From the NCBI RefSeq assembly GCF_040436345.1, contig NC_133224.1:7928741-7992740 (forward strand): a stretch of DNA of 64,000 nt, given 5' to 3'. This DNA comes from Pagrus major. Taxonomy: Eukaryota > Chordata > Actinopteri > Spariformes > Sparidae. Position numbers and translations under genes: made by a program. The notes below the pieces were generated by a model that worked only from the letters and a program-made list of their open reading frames with translations, made no database searches and was not told the DNA's origin. The first letter of the stretch is position 1; the number at the start of each line of letters is the position of its first letter. Of this stretch, positions 10,303 through 22,084 are shown piece by piece.

Positions 10303-13300
10303 ATGCAAAAAGAGGAAGAGGAAGGACAAGTGGACAGAGAGGCGATGGACACGACAGATCAGAGCAGTCCGGACATCGTCACGAATGGTGGTGAGTCGAC
10401 TGTGGAGCTCTTTTATTGTTTGTATATTCAAGTATTATACTGTTAATCTGCAATGAGCTTGTATAGAGGCATGTTGGTGTGAAAGTGAAGTGAATTCTGA
10501 GAGCAAATGTGGTTTAATCTTTGAGCATTACATTATATTTCAAATACAAGTAGCAATCTAGTTAGTTTTCTGAGGTAAAACAATGAAAAATAAGTTTTAA
10601 AATGCAGCTTTATGACTGATTACTGTCACACTTCTGTGTTTTGTATCATTCAGATTATCCGGTCCGGTGCACTGAGGAAGTACTACTCCCTTTCTTCACA
10701 GATGACAGTCAGCAGGTCGCCATGGCCTCGCAGCACCCTCCTACCTCCCTCAGCGACCCTCCTGCTCTACCAGAACTTAGACTCGTCCTTCTGGGCAGAA
10801 AAGGAGTTGGAAAGAGCGCGGCAGGCAACACTATATTAGGAGGAGTGGGAAGCTTCGAGAGCGGGAAGCCCACGGAGGAGTGTGTGAGAAGACGAGCTGA
10901 CGTTGCAGGGAGAAAAGTCACGGTGGTGGACACCCCGGGATGGGAGTGGTACTACCCGCTCAACAGCACCCCCAACTGGGTGAGGAGAGAGACTTTACGG
11001 AGCGTGTCGCTTTGTCCTTCTGGTCCCCACGCTGTGCTCCTGGTGGTGCGATCCTGCGCCTCGGTAACGGAGGACTACGTCGGTGAGATAGAGGAGCACC
11101 TGCAGCCGCTCGGAAAAGAAGTGTGGAAACATACCATGCTGCTGTTCACCAGAGGAGATGAGCTAGGCCTGGTGTCCATGGAGCAACGGATCCTGACGGG
11201 CGGCCCGGTGCTGCAGAGACTCCTCCAGATGTGCGGGAACCGATACCATGTCGTGGATAACCGCAGCAAAGGAGATGGGACGCAGGTTAAAGAGCTGATA
11301 AGGAAGCTGGAGGAGATGGTGGCGGGGAAGAGGGATGGAAGCAGTTGTCTAGAGATGGATAACACGGTTCTGATGGGTCTGGAGGCAGACGGGAAGAGGA
11401 GAGCGAGGGAGAGGAGGAAGAAGCAGAGGCAGATGGAGGAGCAGATGCAGAGAGGGACCATCAAGGCTGCTCTCATGAGTGAGTCATTTGTACAGAAAAC
11501 CAGTTGAATGTAACAATTGATAATGTGACTCAGCTTCCATGAGCTCCATAAAGTGTTTAAGGATCTTTTAAAGGTGCAATATGTAAGAATTTTTATTTAC
11601 AACATCCAAAAATCAACAAAAATTAGAATGTGATGAAATAACAGTTTTTTAAAAAGATGTAAAAGATGTCTGAAGTTAGCATGCTAACCAGCTAGCCCCT
11701 AGCCACTTTGATAGTGATAGTCCAATAGTTATCAACACCAACACTGCCCCAGTGCTCCCAGGATCGCAGCCCAGGCAGTCAGCTAATATGGCCGACAGCT
11801 GTACTGCTTACTAGCTAACAGCAGCTACAGTTAGCAGCAGTTAGCGCCTACTCTGATGATATGCTGCCCCCTATTTGTTTGGAGTATGATTTTGACAGGT
11901 GGCCAATTCTTACATATGACACCTTTAACTTGTTGTTTTTTGGTTTAGCATTTAGCAGCTAAAGACCCTGATTTTACTCCAGGAGTTGGTTGAGACCAAA
12001 ACGGAGATTAAAGGAGAGTGAATATCAGACTTCACTGTTTGCTAACACATTAGCTGCATGATACAACTTCATAAAGTGAAAATGAGTTTACAAACGTTTT
12101 CCGCTTGTTCTTCTGCCCCCAAATTATATTGATATTTTACATTCTGAACCAAAATATAAATGCGACATATTTCTTTTTGCTCCCATTTTTGACGAGTTGA
12201 AGTAAAAGACTTTCTTTTCTGCACACAAAAGGCTTATTTCTCTCGATTTTCGTTCGCAATTTGTTTGAAATCTGTGTTAGGCAACAGAACCAATCCTTTG
12301 CCGAGAGTTGCGTAACAAGTATCTGGTTACAATGAAAGGCCACTCTAAAATACCACAGATGTCACAAGTCTTGATGGAGCATGCAATTGGCAGGAATGTC
12401 CACCAAAGCTTTTGCCTAAGTTCATGGCCAATAAACCATTTGTGTGCACAGAGAAGTCTTTAGCTCAAGCAAAACAGGAACGAAAACAGTATAGAGTATA
12501 AAAGGGTTGCTCATGGTGCCTTATTGCACAGCTGACAGAGGTTTTCAGCCTCTTCTGGTGAACGGCAGCTAGAACAAGCAACTTTCTTCCGGTGAAGAGA
12601 GTCAAACATTTAGCAACTTAAAGACATTATATGTAACAATTCTGCACTAAAATGTCCAAACAAGACTCAACCTTTGTTAGATGTTTTGTTGAGTTGTGTA
12701 CTGGTGAAGTAGAGAGGAGGGAGGGGATGGCTGACTGCAAAACTGACAGGAAGTTAACTAAAACCACAACAACTCTTACAGCAGCTTAAATACATGACCT
12801 GTGAAAATGTAGATGGACTTTCAACAGCAATGTTGGTTTTTTAACAGTGAAGACAACAACTCCCATGATCCCACACTACTTACACCTTTTGTGTTGATTG
12901 AGATACCCCTAGTGAACCTAACCTAACAAGAGCTGATGGAAACAAAAACACACCTTTTTTTCACCTTCGATCTCTGACAAATAACATACAACTCTGCAGA
13001 ACAATGGAGCTTTTAAGCCCCTTTTAATGCAACGTTTCGGTCGTATGAAACATTTCCTGTTGAGTTTACGTATGTAGAGTGTGTATGTTGTATGTTACCT
13101 GCCGAGCACCAAGCGTAAAAGAGAAAAAGTGGTCATAAAGTCGTCGCTTCTGTATCTTTTGACAGACGGCGGCCACAGTCTGTTCACCCTGCTGCCGTCT
13201 GGCAAAAGATACAGAAGTATCTGCTGTAATACCACCAGACTACAGAGCAGCTTCTTTCCTCAGGCTGAGACTCTTGAACTCTAGTTTTCTGACTTGTTTT

Positions 13301-16300
13301 GGTGGTTTTCCGGCCCCTGGTAGCTGGTAGTGGTAGTTTGAACATCAACATCCCTTCATTTTATAAGAACTGAGCTTATGTTTTACCTCTCCCCCGTCCA
13401 GGCGATGGTCTTCAGGGTTCAGAGCTGGACGCCCACCAGTCGTTCTCCAAGGCTCCCCGACGTTTAACCGAGGTCAGACTGGTTCTCCTGGGCGAGCGTG
13501 AAACAGGAAAGAGCTCTGCTGGGAACACCATCCTGGGGAAAATGGGCTTCTTCCAGGCCGGAGCTGTAACAGAGGAGTGCGTCCGCCAGCAAGCGGAGGT
13601 GGCCATGCGGCTGGTGACGGTGGTGGACACTCCAGGCTGGGAGATAGGCGTAGCTGGAGCCACACCTGAGAGGGTGAAGAGGGAGATCATCAGTAGCGTG
13701 GCGTTGTGTCCTCCAGGGCCCCACGCCCTCCTGCTGACTCTGAGGGTGGATACACTGGTGATGACGGGACATGTGAAGGAACATCTGGAGCTTCTGGGCG
13801 AGGGTGTATGGAGACACACGATGTTGCTGTTCACCCATGGGGATCAGCTTCGACAGGGGGTGGACATCGAGCAGCACATCCAGAGTGGCGGCAGGGACCT
13901 CCAATGGCTGCTGGAGAAGTGCAGGGGCAGGTACCATGTCATCAGCAGCGTAGATGGAGGCTCCAGTAAGGTGACAGAGCTCCTGCAGAAGGTGGAGAAG
14001 ATGGCCGCAGTGAACAGGTGTGAGGCTTTCTCCAACCTGGTTCACGAGGTCAGGGATCTGAGCCGGCAACAGAAAGAGAAGTTCAACCAGCGGCTGAAGG
14101 ACATGGGAGACAAACTGCTTCGCCAGGAGGCGGAGTTGAAAAATCTGAGAGAGAGGGAGATGAAAAGCATCAGGTGGTTTTTCGACAGGAGGAAAAAGGG
14201 GAAATCACCCGGAAAGGCCGACGTTCAACGGGAAGAAGAGGAGGACGAGGACAGGAGGATTGGCGAAAGGAAGACTGATATGGGGGAGCTGGAGGAGAGG
14301 ATACGATGGCTGACGGACGATAAAGAGAGAGAAAATCAGGATCTGAGCATAGAAAAAGAGAGACTCCGTGTAGCATTAAACAAGAGTAGAAGAGAAAGAG
14401 ATGAGGCGATGTTTAACCTGGAGCTAAAGGAGAGAGAGATCGAGGAGCTGATGGAAAGAGTCGACGAGCAGCAACTGAAGCTGCTCGACCTCGAACGTGC
14501 CGGTGTAGAAAACGAACATGAGAGGAAACAGAGGGAGAATAACATTAAAGCGGAGAAACAAGAGTGGGAGAGTGTGGTGAAGAAACTGGAAGAAAACATA
14601 GAGCTGCAAAAGAAAGTGACAGCAGAGTGGCAGGAAAAAGTTGACTCCTTAAAGATGGAAATTAACGAGACTAAAAGACACTGTGATGATGTTCTCAAGA
14701 GGAAAGACGAAGAGAAAACCAGAGAGATGGCAGAGATGCAGGAAAAACTCAAAACTGAGATGGAAACGAAAGACGAAGAGCAGGAAGAACTGAGAAGGAA
14801 AGCGTCAGAGGAAAAGCAGATTGCTCTTGATAACGTAAAACAAATGGAGAGGAAAGTTAACGAAATGAAATCACAACATAAGAAAGAGTTAGAGAGAAAA
14901 ACACATGAGACAGAGACAGAGATACGAAGCTTAAAACTGCAGCATGAGGAAGAAACAGCCAGAAAAAACAGCGAAACGGAAAAAAGGATGGAGAAAATGA
15001 AAACCCAACACCAAAAAGAAATTGATCTGAAGGTTAAAGACAATGAGAAAGATAAAGAAAGGATCAAACAACAGCATGACAGTGAAATTAGGGATATACA
15101 GCAAGAAAAACAGAAAGAGATTGAGGAGCTGAAAGTGCAGTTTGCAAAAGAAAGAAAGGAACAAACGCAAGCGAAAGAGAGAATGAGAGCTGAGTTAGAA
15201 CAGAAGTATCTCGTCCAAATGCAAGGAAAAATGCTGGACAACAAAGCAGAGAAGGAAAAGATTCATCTGAATCTCACAAAAGACCTGGCAGTGAAGATGC
15301 AAGAGAAAGAAAAAGAGGTAGAAGTGTTAAAACTGCAGCATCAGGAGGAAATTAAAGAAATGGAAAAAGGGATGGAGGCGATGAGAGCTGAGCACCAGGA
15401 GGAGATCGACAGGAAAGTGAAAGAAAAGGAGAAAGACGTGGAACGGGTTCAGCAAGAGTACAGTGATAAAATAAGAGACGTGGAGCGAGAAAGACAAAGA
15501 GAGATCGAAGAGCTGAAACAACAGTTTGCAGAAGACATTCAGAAACAATCGCAGGAAAGACAAAAGGAGATAAGAGAGTTAGAGCAAACGCACGAAGCTC
15601 GAGTGCAAGAAAAGCTGCTGGAAAATGAGAAACAGAAGGAACTGATGAATCAGAGTCATCAAAACTATATACGCGAGAGAGATCGACTAATAGAGGAGTT
15701 AAAACATCAGCACGTCAGCGAAATCAAAGAAAAACTGCAAGAGGGTGACAAGGAGAAGGAAGAGATTGTTACGACTCTCAAGAAAGAGACGGAGCGACGA
15801 CTGGAGGAAAAAGAAAAAGAGATGGAGGAGATCAAACTGAACGTCAAAGAGATGAAGGAGAAGCTGCAACGGACGGAAGAGAAGGAAGTCGATCATTTAA
15901 ACGACAAGAAAGAGACGCAGCGAAGACTGGAGGAAAGAGAAAGAGAGATAGAAGTGATGAAAGAACGTTTGAAAGGACTTGAGAGACGACTGCAACAGGT
16001 CGAGGAGGAAAGAGAAAGAGATTGTTTAAATCACAAGGAGCAGATGGAGCAAACGCTGGAGGAGAAAGAAAAAGAGATGGAGGAGATAAAACAGGACGTC
16101 AAAGAAACGAAGGAGAGGCTGCAACAGAAGGAAGAGAAAGAAAGAGACAATCTAAAAAACAAGAAAGAGACGGAGCAACAGCTGGAAGACAAAGAAAAGG
16201 CAATTGAGGAAATGAAATTAAACGTCAGAGAAATGCAGGAAACGCTGCGACGGAAGGAAGAGAGAGAAACGGATCATTTAAATGACAAGAAAGAGATGGA

Positions 16301-19300
16301 GGGAAGACTGGAAGAAAGAGAAAGAGAAATAGACGTGATGAAAGAAAATTTAAAAGGACTTGAGACGCAATTGCAACAGACAGAAGAAGAAAGAGAAAGA
16401 GATCATTTAAATCACAGGAAACAGATGGAGGACAAAGAAAAAGAGATGGAGGAGATAAAATTGGATGTTAAAGAAACGAAGGAGAAGCTGCAACAAAAGG
16501 AAGAGAAAGAAAAAGACACTTTAAAGAACAAGAAAGAGACGGAGGAACAGCTGGAAGAGAAAGAAACAGAAATTGAGGAAATGAAATTAAACGTCAGAGA
16601 AATGCAGGAAATGCTGCGACGGAAGGAAGAGAGAGAAATGGATGAATTGACAGAGATGAAGGGAAGACTGGAGGAAAGAGAAAGAGAAATAGACGTGATG
16701 AAAGAAAATTTAAAAGGACTTGAGACGCAATTGCAACAGACAGAAGAAGAAAGAGAAAGAGATCATTTAAATCACAGGAAACAGATGGAGGACAAAGAAA
16801 AAGAGATGGAGGAGGTAAAATTGGATGTTAAAGAAACGAAGGAGAAGCTGCAACAAAAGGAAGAGAAAGAAAAAGACACTTTAAAGAGCAAGAAAGAGAC
16901 GGAGCAACAGCTGGAAGAAAAAGAAACAGAAATTGCGGCGATGAAATTAAACATCAAGGAAATGCAGGAAACGCTGCAACGGAAGGAAACAGATCATTTA
17001 AATGACAAGAAAGAGATGGAGCAAAGACTGGAGGAAAGAGAGAGACAATATAAAAATCACAAGACGCAGATCGAGCAAAAATTATCAGAACAAGACAGAC
17101 TGATAGAGAAACTCAACCAGCATATAAAGGATGTCGACGAAATCCTGCAAAGGAAAGAAGAAGAGAGAGGAGAAATCATTCTGAATCAAAAGAAAGAGGC
17201 AGAGCGACGACTGCGAGACACAGAGCGAGAGATGGAGGAGATGAAACGGCAGCTGTTGGACGACACGGAGAGAAAGGCAAAAGAAAAGGAAGCCGAGATC
17301 GAAAGCCTGAAACAACAGGCCGACTCCAGGGAGACGAGGTGGAGGGAAGAGCAGAGGAGGAAGGACGAGAGGGGCGAGAACGAGATGAACCGACTGATAG
17401 AAATCATCGACAAGAAAACAAAAGAAGTCACCGCGGCGCAGTGTCTTCTGGCTGAGAGAGACGGCGAGATTGACGAGGCGAGAAAGACGTGTGCAAACCA
17501 CTTGAAAGAAATGGAAGAGCTGAAAGAAAGCTACAACAACCAAACCTCAAGTGTCATCGAGATACAGCAGCTTCACGCGGAGCAGGAGAGGAAAAAAGAC
17601 GCCGAGACGATGGAAAAACTTGAGGAGAAGGAGGAAGAACTCCAACGACTGAGGCAGAGAGACGGAGAAAACGAGAAGGAGCTCGTCCAACTGAGGCTGA
17701 CGATCGAGCAAACGAAGTCGGAGCTGAAGGAGCTCACCGGCAAGATGGAGAAGGAGATGACGAGCATGATTCAGGGATATGAGGAGGAGATCGCGGGACT
17801 GAACGAGAACGTAGAATCGATCGCGAAGGAGAAAGATCGCTTGGAGGACGAGAGTCGGCAAAGCATCTCGGACGTCACAGAGAAATACGAGGAGAGCCGG
17901 AGGAGGGTCGAGGAGCTGCGGGAGCAGAACGAGAAGATGGGAAAAGAGGCGGACAATCTTAAAATCAAGTGCGAGGAGCTGAAGAAGGAGAGCGAAGAAG
18001 ACGTTCGAAGACATCTCGAGGGACATGATGAAGAAATCCAAAGCGTTCTTAAAGAGAGAGATGAGGAGGTCAGGGCGTTGAAGGAGGCAAAGGACAAACT
18101 GCAAGTAGAGATAGAAAGCATGAAGGAGAGAGAACTTGAGGCAGAGAGGCAGATGAATGATGTGAGAGAGCATTTCCAGACACAGCTGAAGGAGAAACAA
18201 AGTGAGTCTAGAGAGATTGAAGAGGAATTCTTGAAAAGGGAAGAAGAAGTAGAGGAAAGGGCGCAAGTCCTGAGTAGAAATGAAGAGGAGCTGAGCAAAA
18301 GAGGTCATGAACTGGATGTTAAAGAGGGGAAGTTAGAAAGTAAGGAACAGGAACTCAGCGAATGGGAAGCGAGGCTAGAAAAACAGCAAAGAGAGCAAGA
18401 GGAAAAAGCGAAACACGAGCAAGATGTAAGCGAGAAGGCGCGAAATATTGAGAAAATGGAAAGGGAGCTTGAAAGCTTGCTTGGAGCTCTGGAAGGGAAA
18501 CAGAAGGAGCTGAACTGTCACGGTCAGGACCTTCAGAAGAAGGTGAGAGGGCTGAAAGATCAGGGGCAAGAGCTGAAAGACAAGGAGTATTATCTGAGAA
18601 ATGAGGAGCAGGAGCTGCTCAGCTTGATATCAGAGCTGCAGACGCGTAACGAACACGTGAGCTCGACGACGCAGCAGCTGGATGAGATGGGGAGAGACTT
18701 GGCTCTGCTGAAGGACGAACTTCACAACAAGGAGAAAAATCTAAAGGTGTCGCTTAAGAAACTGAACACGTGGGAGCAGAATCTGAGAGAACGGGAGGAA
18801 GAGCTGCGCAGAAGAGAGGGAGGACGACACGAGGTTGAGGGCAGGAGGAAGGTCGATGATAGTGATCCTTTTGATCTGACAGCAGTGGAAGACGAGTTGG
18901 ATTTGATGTATGAAGAGGTGCATGGGAAAGGGGAAAGGGGAAGAGGAATAAACGCAGAGGATAAGGAGGCTCAGAGGATGAAAACAGCATCGTCAGCTGC
19001 AGGGAACAACAACCGTCATCCTGAAACACTAAAAAAGATAGAGACGAAAGACAATGAGGAGCCGGAAAGGGCAAAGATCGTACGAGATTTCCAGTTTTTA
19101 TCTGCAAGTCAACGAAGTTCAAACAACAAAGACTCCTCCAGTTCGGACTTGAAGGTGGTGCTGTTAGGGGAGTCCTGGTCGTCCCGTTCCCCAGCTGGAG
19201 TCACCATCCTGAGCGGAGAGACATCCGAACACGACGGGTCTACCTTCAGACGCTGGAGAGGCCAGATATCAGGTCGACGCCTCGCCATGGCAGAACCGCT

Positions 19301-19691
19301 CGGTCTGAGGTGGCGAGACGGACCGGATCCTTCCAACGCGACGCAAAGGAAAAGCATCCTCGACAGTATCTCCTGGTGCCGCCCCGGACCTCACGTCGTC
19401 CTCCTGCTCATGCCGGCCTTCTTGACCTGCACTCAGAAGTACAGGAGAGCAGTGGAGGAGCACATGAGCTTGATCGGGGAAGATATTTGGCAGCGCACAC
19501 TGGTGCTGTTCACATGGGGGGACATTTTAGGGGAGAGCGCAGAGCAGCACATCCTGAGGAACAGCGAGCTAACGGGGCTGGTAGAGAGGTGTGGGGGCAG
19601 GTATCATGTAGTGAGCAGGAAGAAAAGCAACTCTATGATCGAGGGATTGTTTGAGAAGATGGAGGACATGTTGGCCTCGGACAGTGTGTAG
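10303..19691 (+). CDS. Giant GIMAP/AIG1-family protein: two AIG1 GTPase domains, ~1,600-residue coiled coil, degenerate third AIG1 domain
   Basis: Three exons, 10303-10390, 10654-11478 and 13402-19691, join in phase into exactly 2,400 codons plus a stop. Residues 1-29 are an acidic leader. AIG1-1 is at about 70-290: P-loop GRKGVGKS 77-84, switch-region TEEC, DTPGW 122-126 and TRGD 195-198. AIG1-2 is at about 330-515: GERETGKS 335-342, DTPGW 380-384 and THGD 449-452. Residues about 515-2140 are an almost unbroken Glu/Lys/Gln/Arg heptad coiled coil. A polar linker leads to a third AIG1-like fold at 2220-2400, which has LKVVLLGES and TWGD but no GKS and no DTPG. GIMAPs are immune-cell GTPases that oligomerise on membranes. 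Human GIMAP8 also has three AIG1 domains, but no such coil. No signal peptide or membrane segment is seen. The start is the first ATG in frame with exon 2. No gene name is assigned; it might be annotated as GIMAP8-like or trichohyalin-like. Confidence 0.88.
11568..11928. mobile_element. MITE-like element with ~22-bp terminal inverted repeats, in intron 2 of the GIMAP-like gene
   Basis: The left end TTAAAGGTGCAATATGTAAG is matched in inverse by the right end, which reads TTAAAGGTGTCATATGTAAG on the minus strand. The two ends bound 361 bases with no coding capacity. A second copy of the family lies at about 24,114-24,365 in the opposite orientation, with shared interior motifs such as ACATACTCCAAACAAACAGG and AGCATGCTAACTTCAG. 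Confidence 0.75.
12612..12900. repeat. Dispersed repeat in intron 2 of the GIMAP-like gene
   Basis: It begins ACTTAAAGACATTATATGTA followed by ATTCTGCACTAAAATGTCC. This closely matches the segment at 19,790-19,870 just downstream of the same gene (AAAGATGTAATATGAAGCG, then CTGCATTAAAATGTC). That makes it a repeat family with two copies flanking the large exon. The right end is uncertain. Confidence 0.5.
13147..13217. repeat. Fold-back hairpin, 24-bp arms with one mismatch
   Basis: The left arm at 13147-13170 starts CTTCTGTATCTTTTG. The right arm at 13194-13217 is its reverse complement apart from one base, with a 23-base loop. It lies 185 bases upstream of the 6.3-kb exon. The surrounding plus-strand frame reads LLPSGKRYRSICC, which resembles tails seen near teleost retroelement remnants, so a repeat origin is likely. 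Confidence 0.55.
15790..17045 (+). repeat. Tandem ~360-bp (120-residue) repeats inside the coiled-coil exon
   Basis: The coding segment for about residues 1101-1519 is built of at least three related units of about 120 residues. They share motifs such as EEREREIDVMKENLKGLE, KEMEEIKLDVKETKEKLQQ and KLNVREMQE. Bases 16,321-16,560 and 16,681-16,920 are offset by exactly 360 and differ at about 4 of 240 positions, which indicates a very recent duplication or gene conversion. The reading frame is preserved. Confidence 0.85.
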
Positions 19692-19789
19692 AGCTATTAT
19701 GAGAATTTATGAATTTGTCGTGTAAAAAGAGTGTTTTTCATCTTGTTGTGTGAATATTTTTAGAAGACGCTGATCCTTTATTCACATTA

Positions 19790-19875
19790 TTTAAAGATGT
19801 AATATGAAGCGTTTCTGCATTAAAATGTCTGAACACGACGAGACCTCTGTTATCTTGTTGAGTGGTATTCAATGT
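19790..19875. repeat. Partial dispersed repeat downstream of the GIMAP-like gene
   Basis: TTAAAGATGTAATATGAAGC followed by TTTCTGCATTAAAATGTCTG matches the intronic copy at 12,612. It may lie in the 3' UTR. No clear AATAAA was seen between the stop at 19691 and this element. Confidence 0.45.
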
Positions 19876-22012
19876 TCAAACCCAGAGAAAAACTTAATTT
19901 TATTCAAGGTAACTTTGTGATTCATTTGGTGCTTTAATTTCCAGGAAAGGATAGTGATACATCGGCGACCGGCCCTGTTTCGTCACGATATTGTCAATCA
20001 TCAGTGGTTAACCTACTCTCTGAAGTGTGTTCTTTCTTTTTCTGAAGGCATTTCTTCATCAGAAGTCATACATATGTTTGGTCTTAGTGTGTCTCTCCAT
20101 GCATCTCCCATAGACTTCAATACAACCAGCACCACAGTCTGGCCCCGGAGCGGGATGCGGTGACATATTGACCCTTCAGTCTTAGATTTCTTGCATTCTG
20201 GTGTCACATTATCTTTTATTTTACTTTTAATCCTCAGAACACATTTGCAGAATAATTTGCCCTCTAGTTCAAACTTGCATAAATCTGTAGCATGAAGTAA
20301 CGTTGTAAGTTTGCCATCCTTTCGATGGAGATCGATGTGCATTTTCACAGCCTTTCTTCAGATTTCTTCTCTCCAGGGAGTCTGAAATTTGTTGAAATAC
20401 TCTTTCCCCTCTCCGTTTCTCTGTCCGTCTCTCCCTCGACAGTAGAGCAGACTACAAGCTGTACGGAGCAAAAACAGGTTATGATAAATAAAAGGGGAAA
20501 AAGTCTAAATGCAGAAATGCAAGGGGAATTGTGGCAATGAAAAACGCGAGTCTCACATGAATTGATTACCATTTTAAAATATTTTTTCATCCAAGCCCTA
20601 ATGTCCACGCCTCTTTTGTAACAAAAGGCTCAAACAAGGTCACAAGCCAGAAAGATTGAGAACTACTGGTCTAACCTTAAATACAGTCATCACATACATG
20701 TGAAATCTTAAACCATTCACTACAGCTGTCACATAAATGTTGAGTGAAAAGTACATTTTCCTTTTTTTGAAACGCAGAGTCGAAATTAATTCAAAGACTT
20801 AACATCCTGCCAACTGAATGATTTATATGAATATTCATTCGTTATTCATTTTAAAAAAATCATATAAAATTATGAATGAGCTGCGATATCTTGACATGAT
20901 GATTTTCCAGCCGATCCTCAGCTGACCTGCGCCGTGAGAGCCTTTCACGCTCTCTCCACAAGATGGGGACCTTGTGTCAGTGTAGAGATTACTCTCTGAG
21001 CACCAAAGTAATCAGTGTTGAAAGTCACTGATGACAAGGAGTTGATGGTGAAAGTATAGTGAAGCTAGTCAAATATCTTTTTCTTTTTTTTTTTAAAACC
21101 GTGTTTTACAATTTTCTGTGTAAATGGCTACTTTTAAAAGGAAGAGTACACAAAAGGCTGACTAGCAGGCCTGTGCTCCATCTTGACTGGAGGCATTTTT
21201 AGGAGAACCAAACCGTCTCGCAATTATAACCCCAGGAGGCCTCCCTCACGCTGAGAGGACTCCTGCTTTGACAAGTAAATTATGACTCTTGATGAGAGGA
21301 GTGCGGCTTTCTCAGAATGCAATTTTTGACAGCCGGGGGAAAATACGGGTGGATACATACAACAACTTCCATCATCTGTGGAGCCAGATGCAACAGCCAA
21401 AAACACTCGTGTGCAATCATCAGGCTAAAAATTATGGAGTGTGAGTGCTGGGCCGTATCTAACATGGCAGCAATGTTTTTTAATCTGTCCATTCAATGTG
21501 AGCAGCCTTTAGAGGCGAGATGAGAGGGTGTTGTGTCAAGATGGATCCCTGCTTCTTTGATCATCTCTGCAGGGTGTGACTGTTTTCAAAGCGTCTGGGG
21601 AGAAATTAAGGACGGGGAAAAAAAGGAGGAGGAGGAGGATAAAAAAAGTCGGCAAATTGCAGTTGATGCAGACATAATTTTCACACATTTCGGCATAATG
21701 TTTTCAAGATATCAGGTATCCACCAAAAACTCAGCCATTATATGTCATAAGCGACGCCCTTTTTCATTTCTGAATCCTTAGATTTGTCATCACATGGCTC
21801 ATTTATCGTATCACAACACTTGATTTATTGATTAAAAGCTCGGATTGATTACAGAATGCATGGTGGTTTTCTGCAAAATTCAAAGACGTGCTTATTAGTG
21901 GGTTAGTTTGAATGGTTTTAGGCTGTATGAAGTTTAAAACTCGTCAAGCCTGCGAGACAAAAAACTTTTGAGTATGTGATTAAAAATGCATGTTGCTCAG
22001 CCAAACATAGCC

Positions 22013-22077
<65 letters not shown>
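22013..22077. repeat. (GATA)n microsatellite
   Basis: About sixteen perfect TAGA/GATA tetranucleotide units. Confidence 0.95.
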
Positions 22078-22084
22078 TTAGGTG

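Noticed and set aside
13464..14069. Minus-strand frame of 201 codons opposite the second AIG1 domain
   Set aside because: It is a shadow of a well-supported GTPase domain with motifs in the plus frame. No homology was seen in the minus frame.
14336..18308. Long minus-strand reading frames (up to 302 codons) rich in Ser, Phe and Leu
   Set aside because: They are the reverse complement of the Glu/Lys coiled-coil exon. Their composition follows directly from GAA/AAG codons on the other strand, and they have no domain features.
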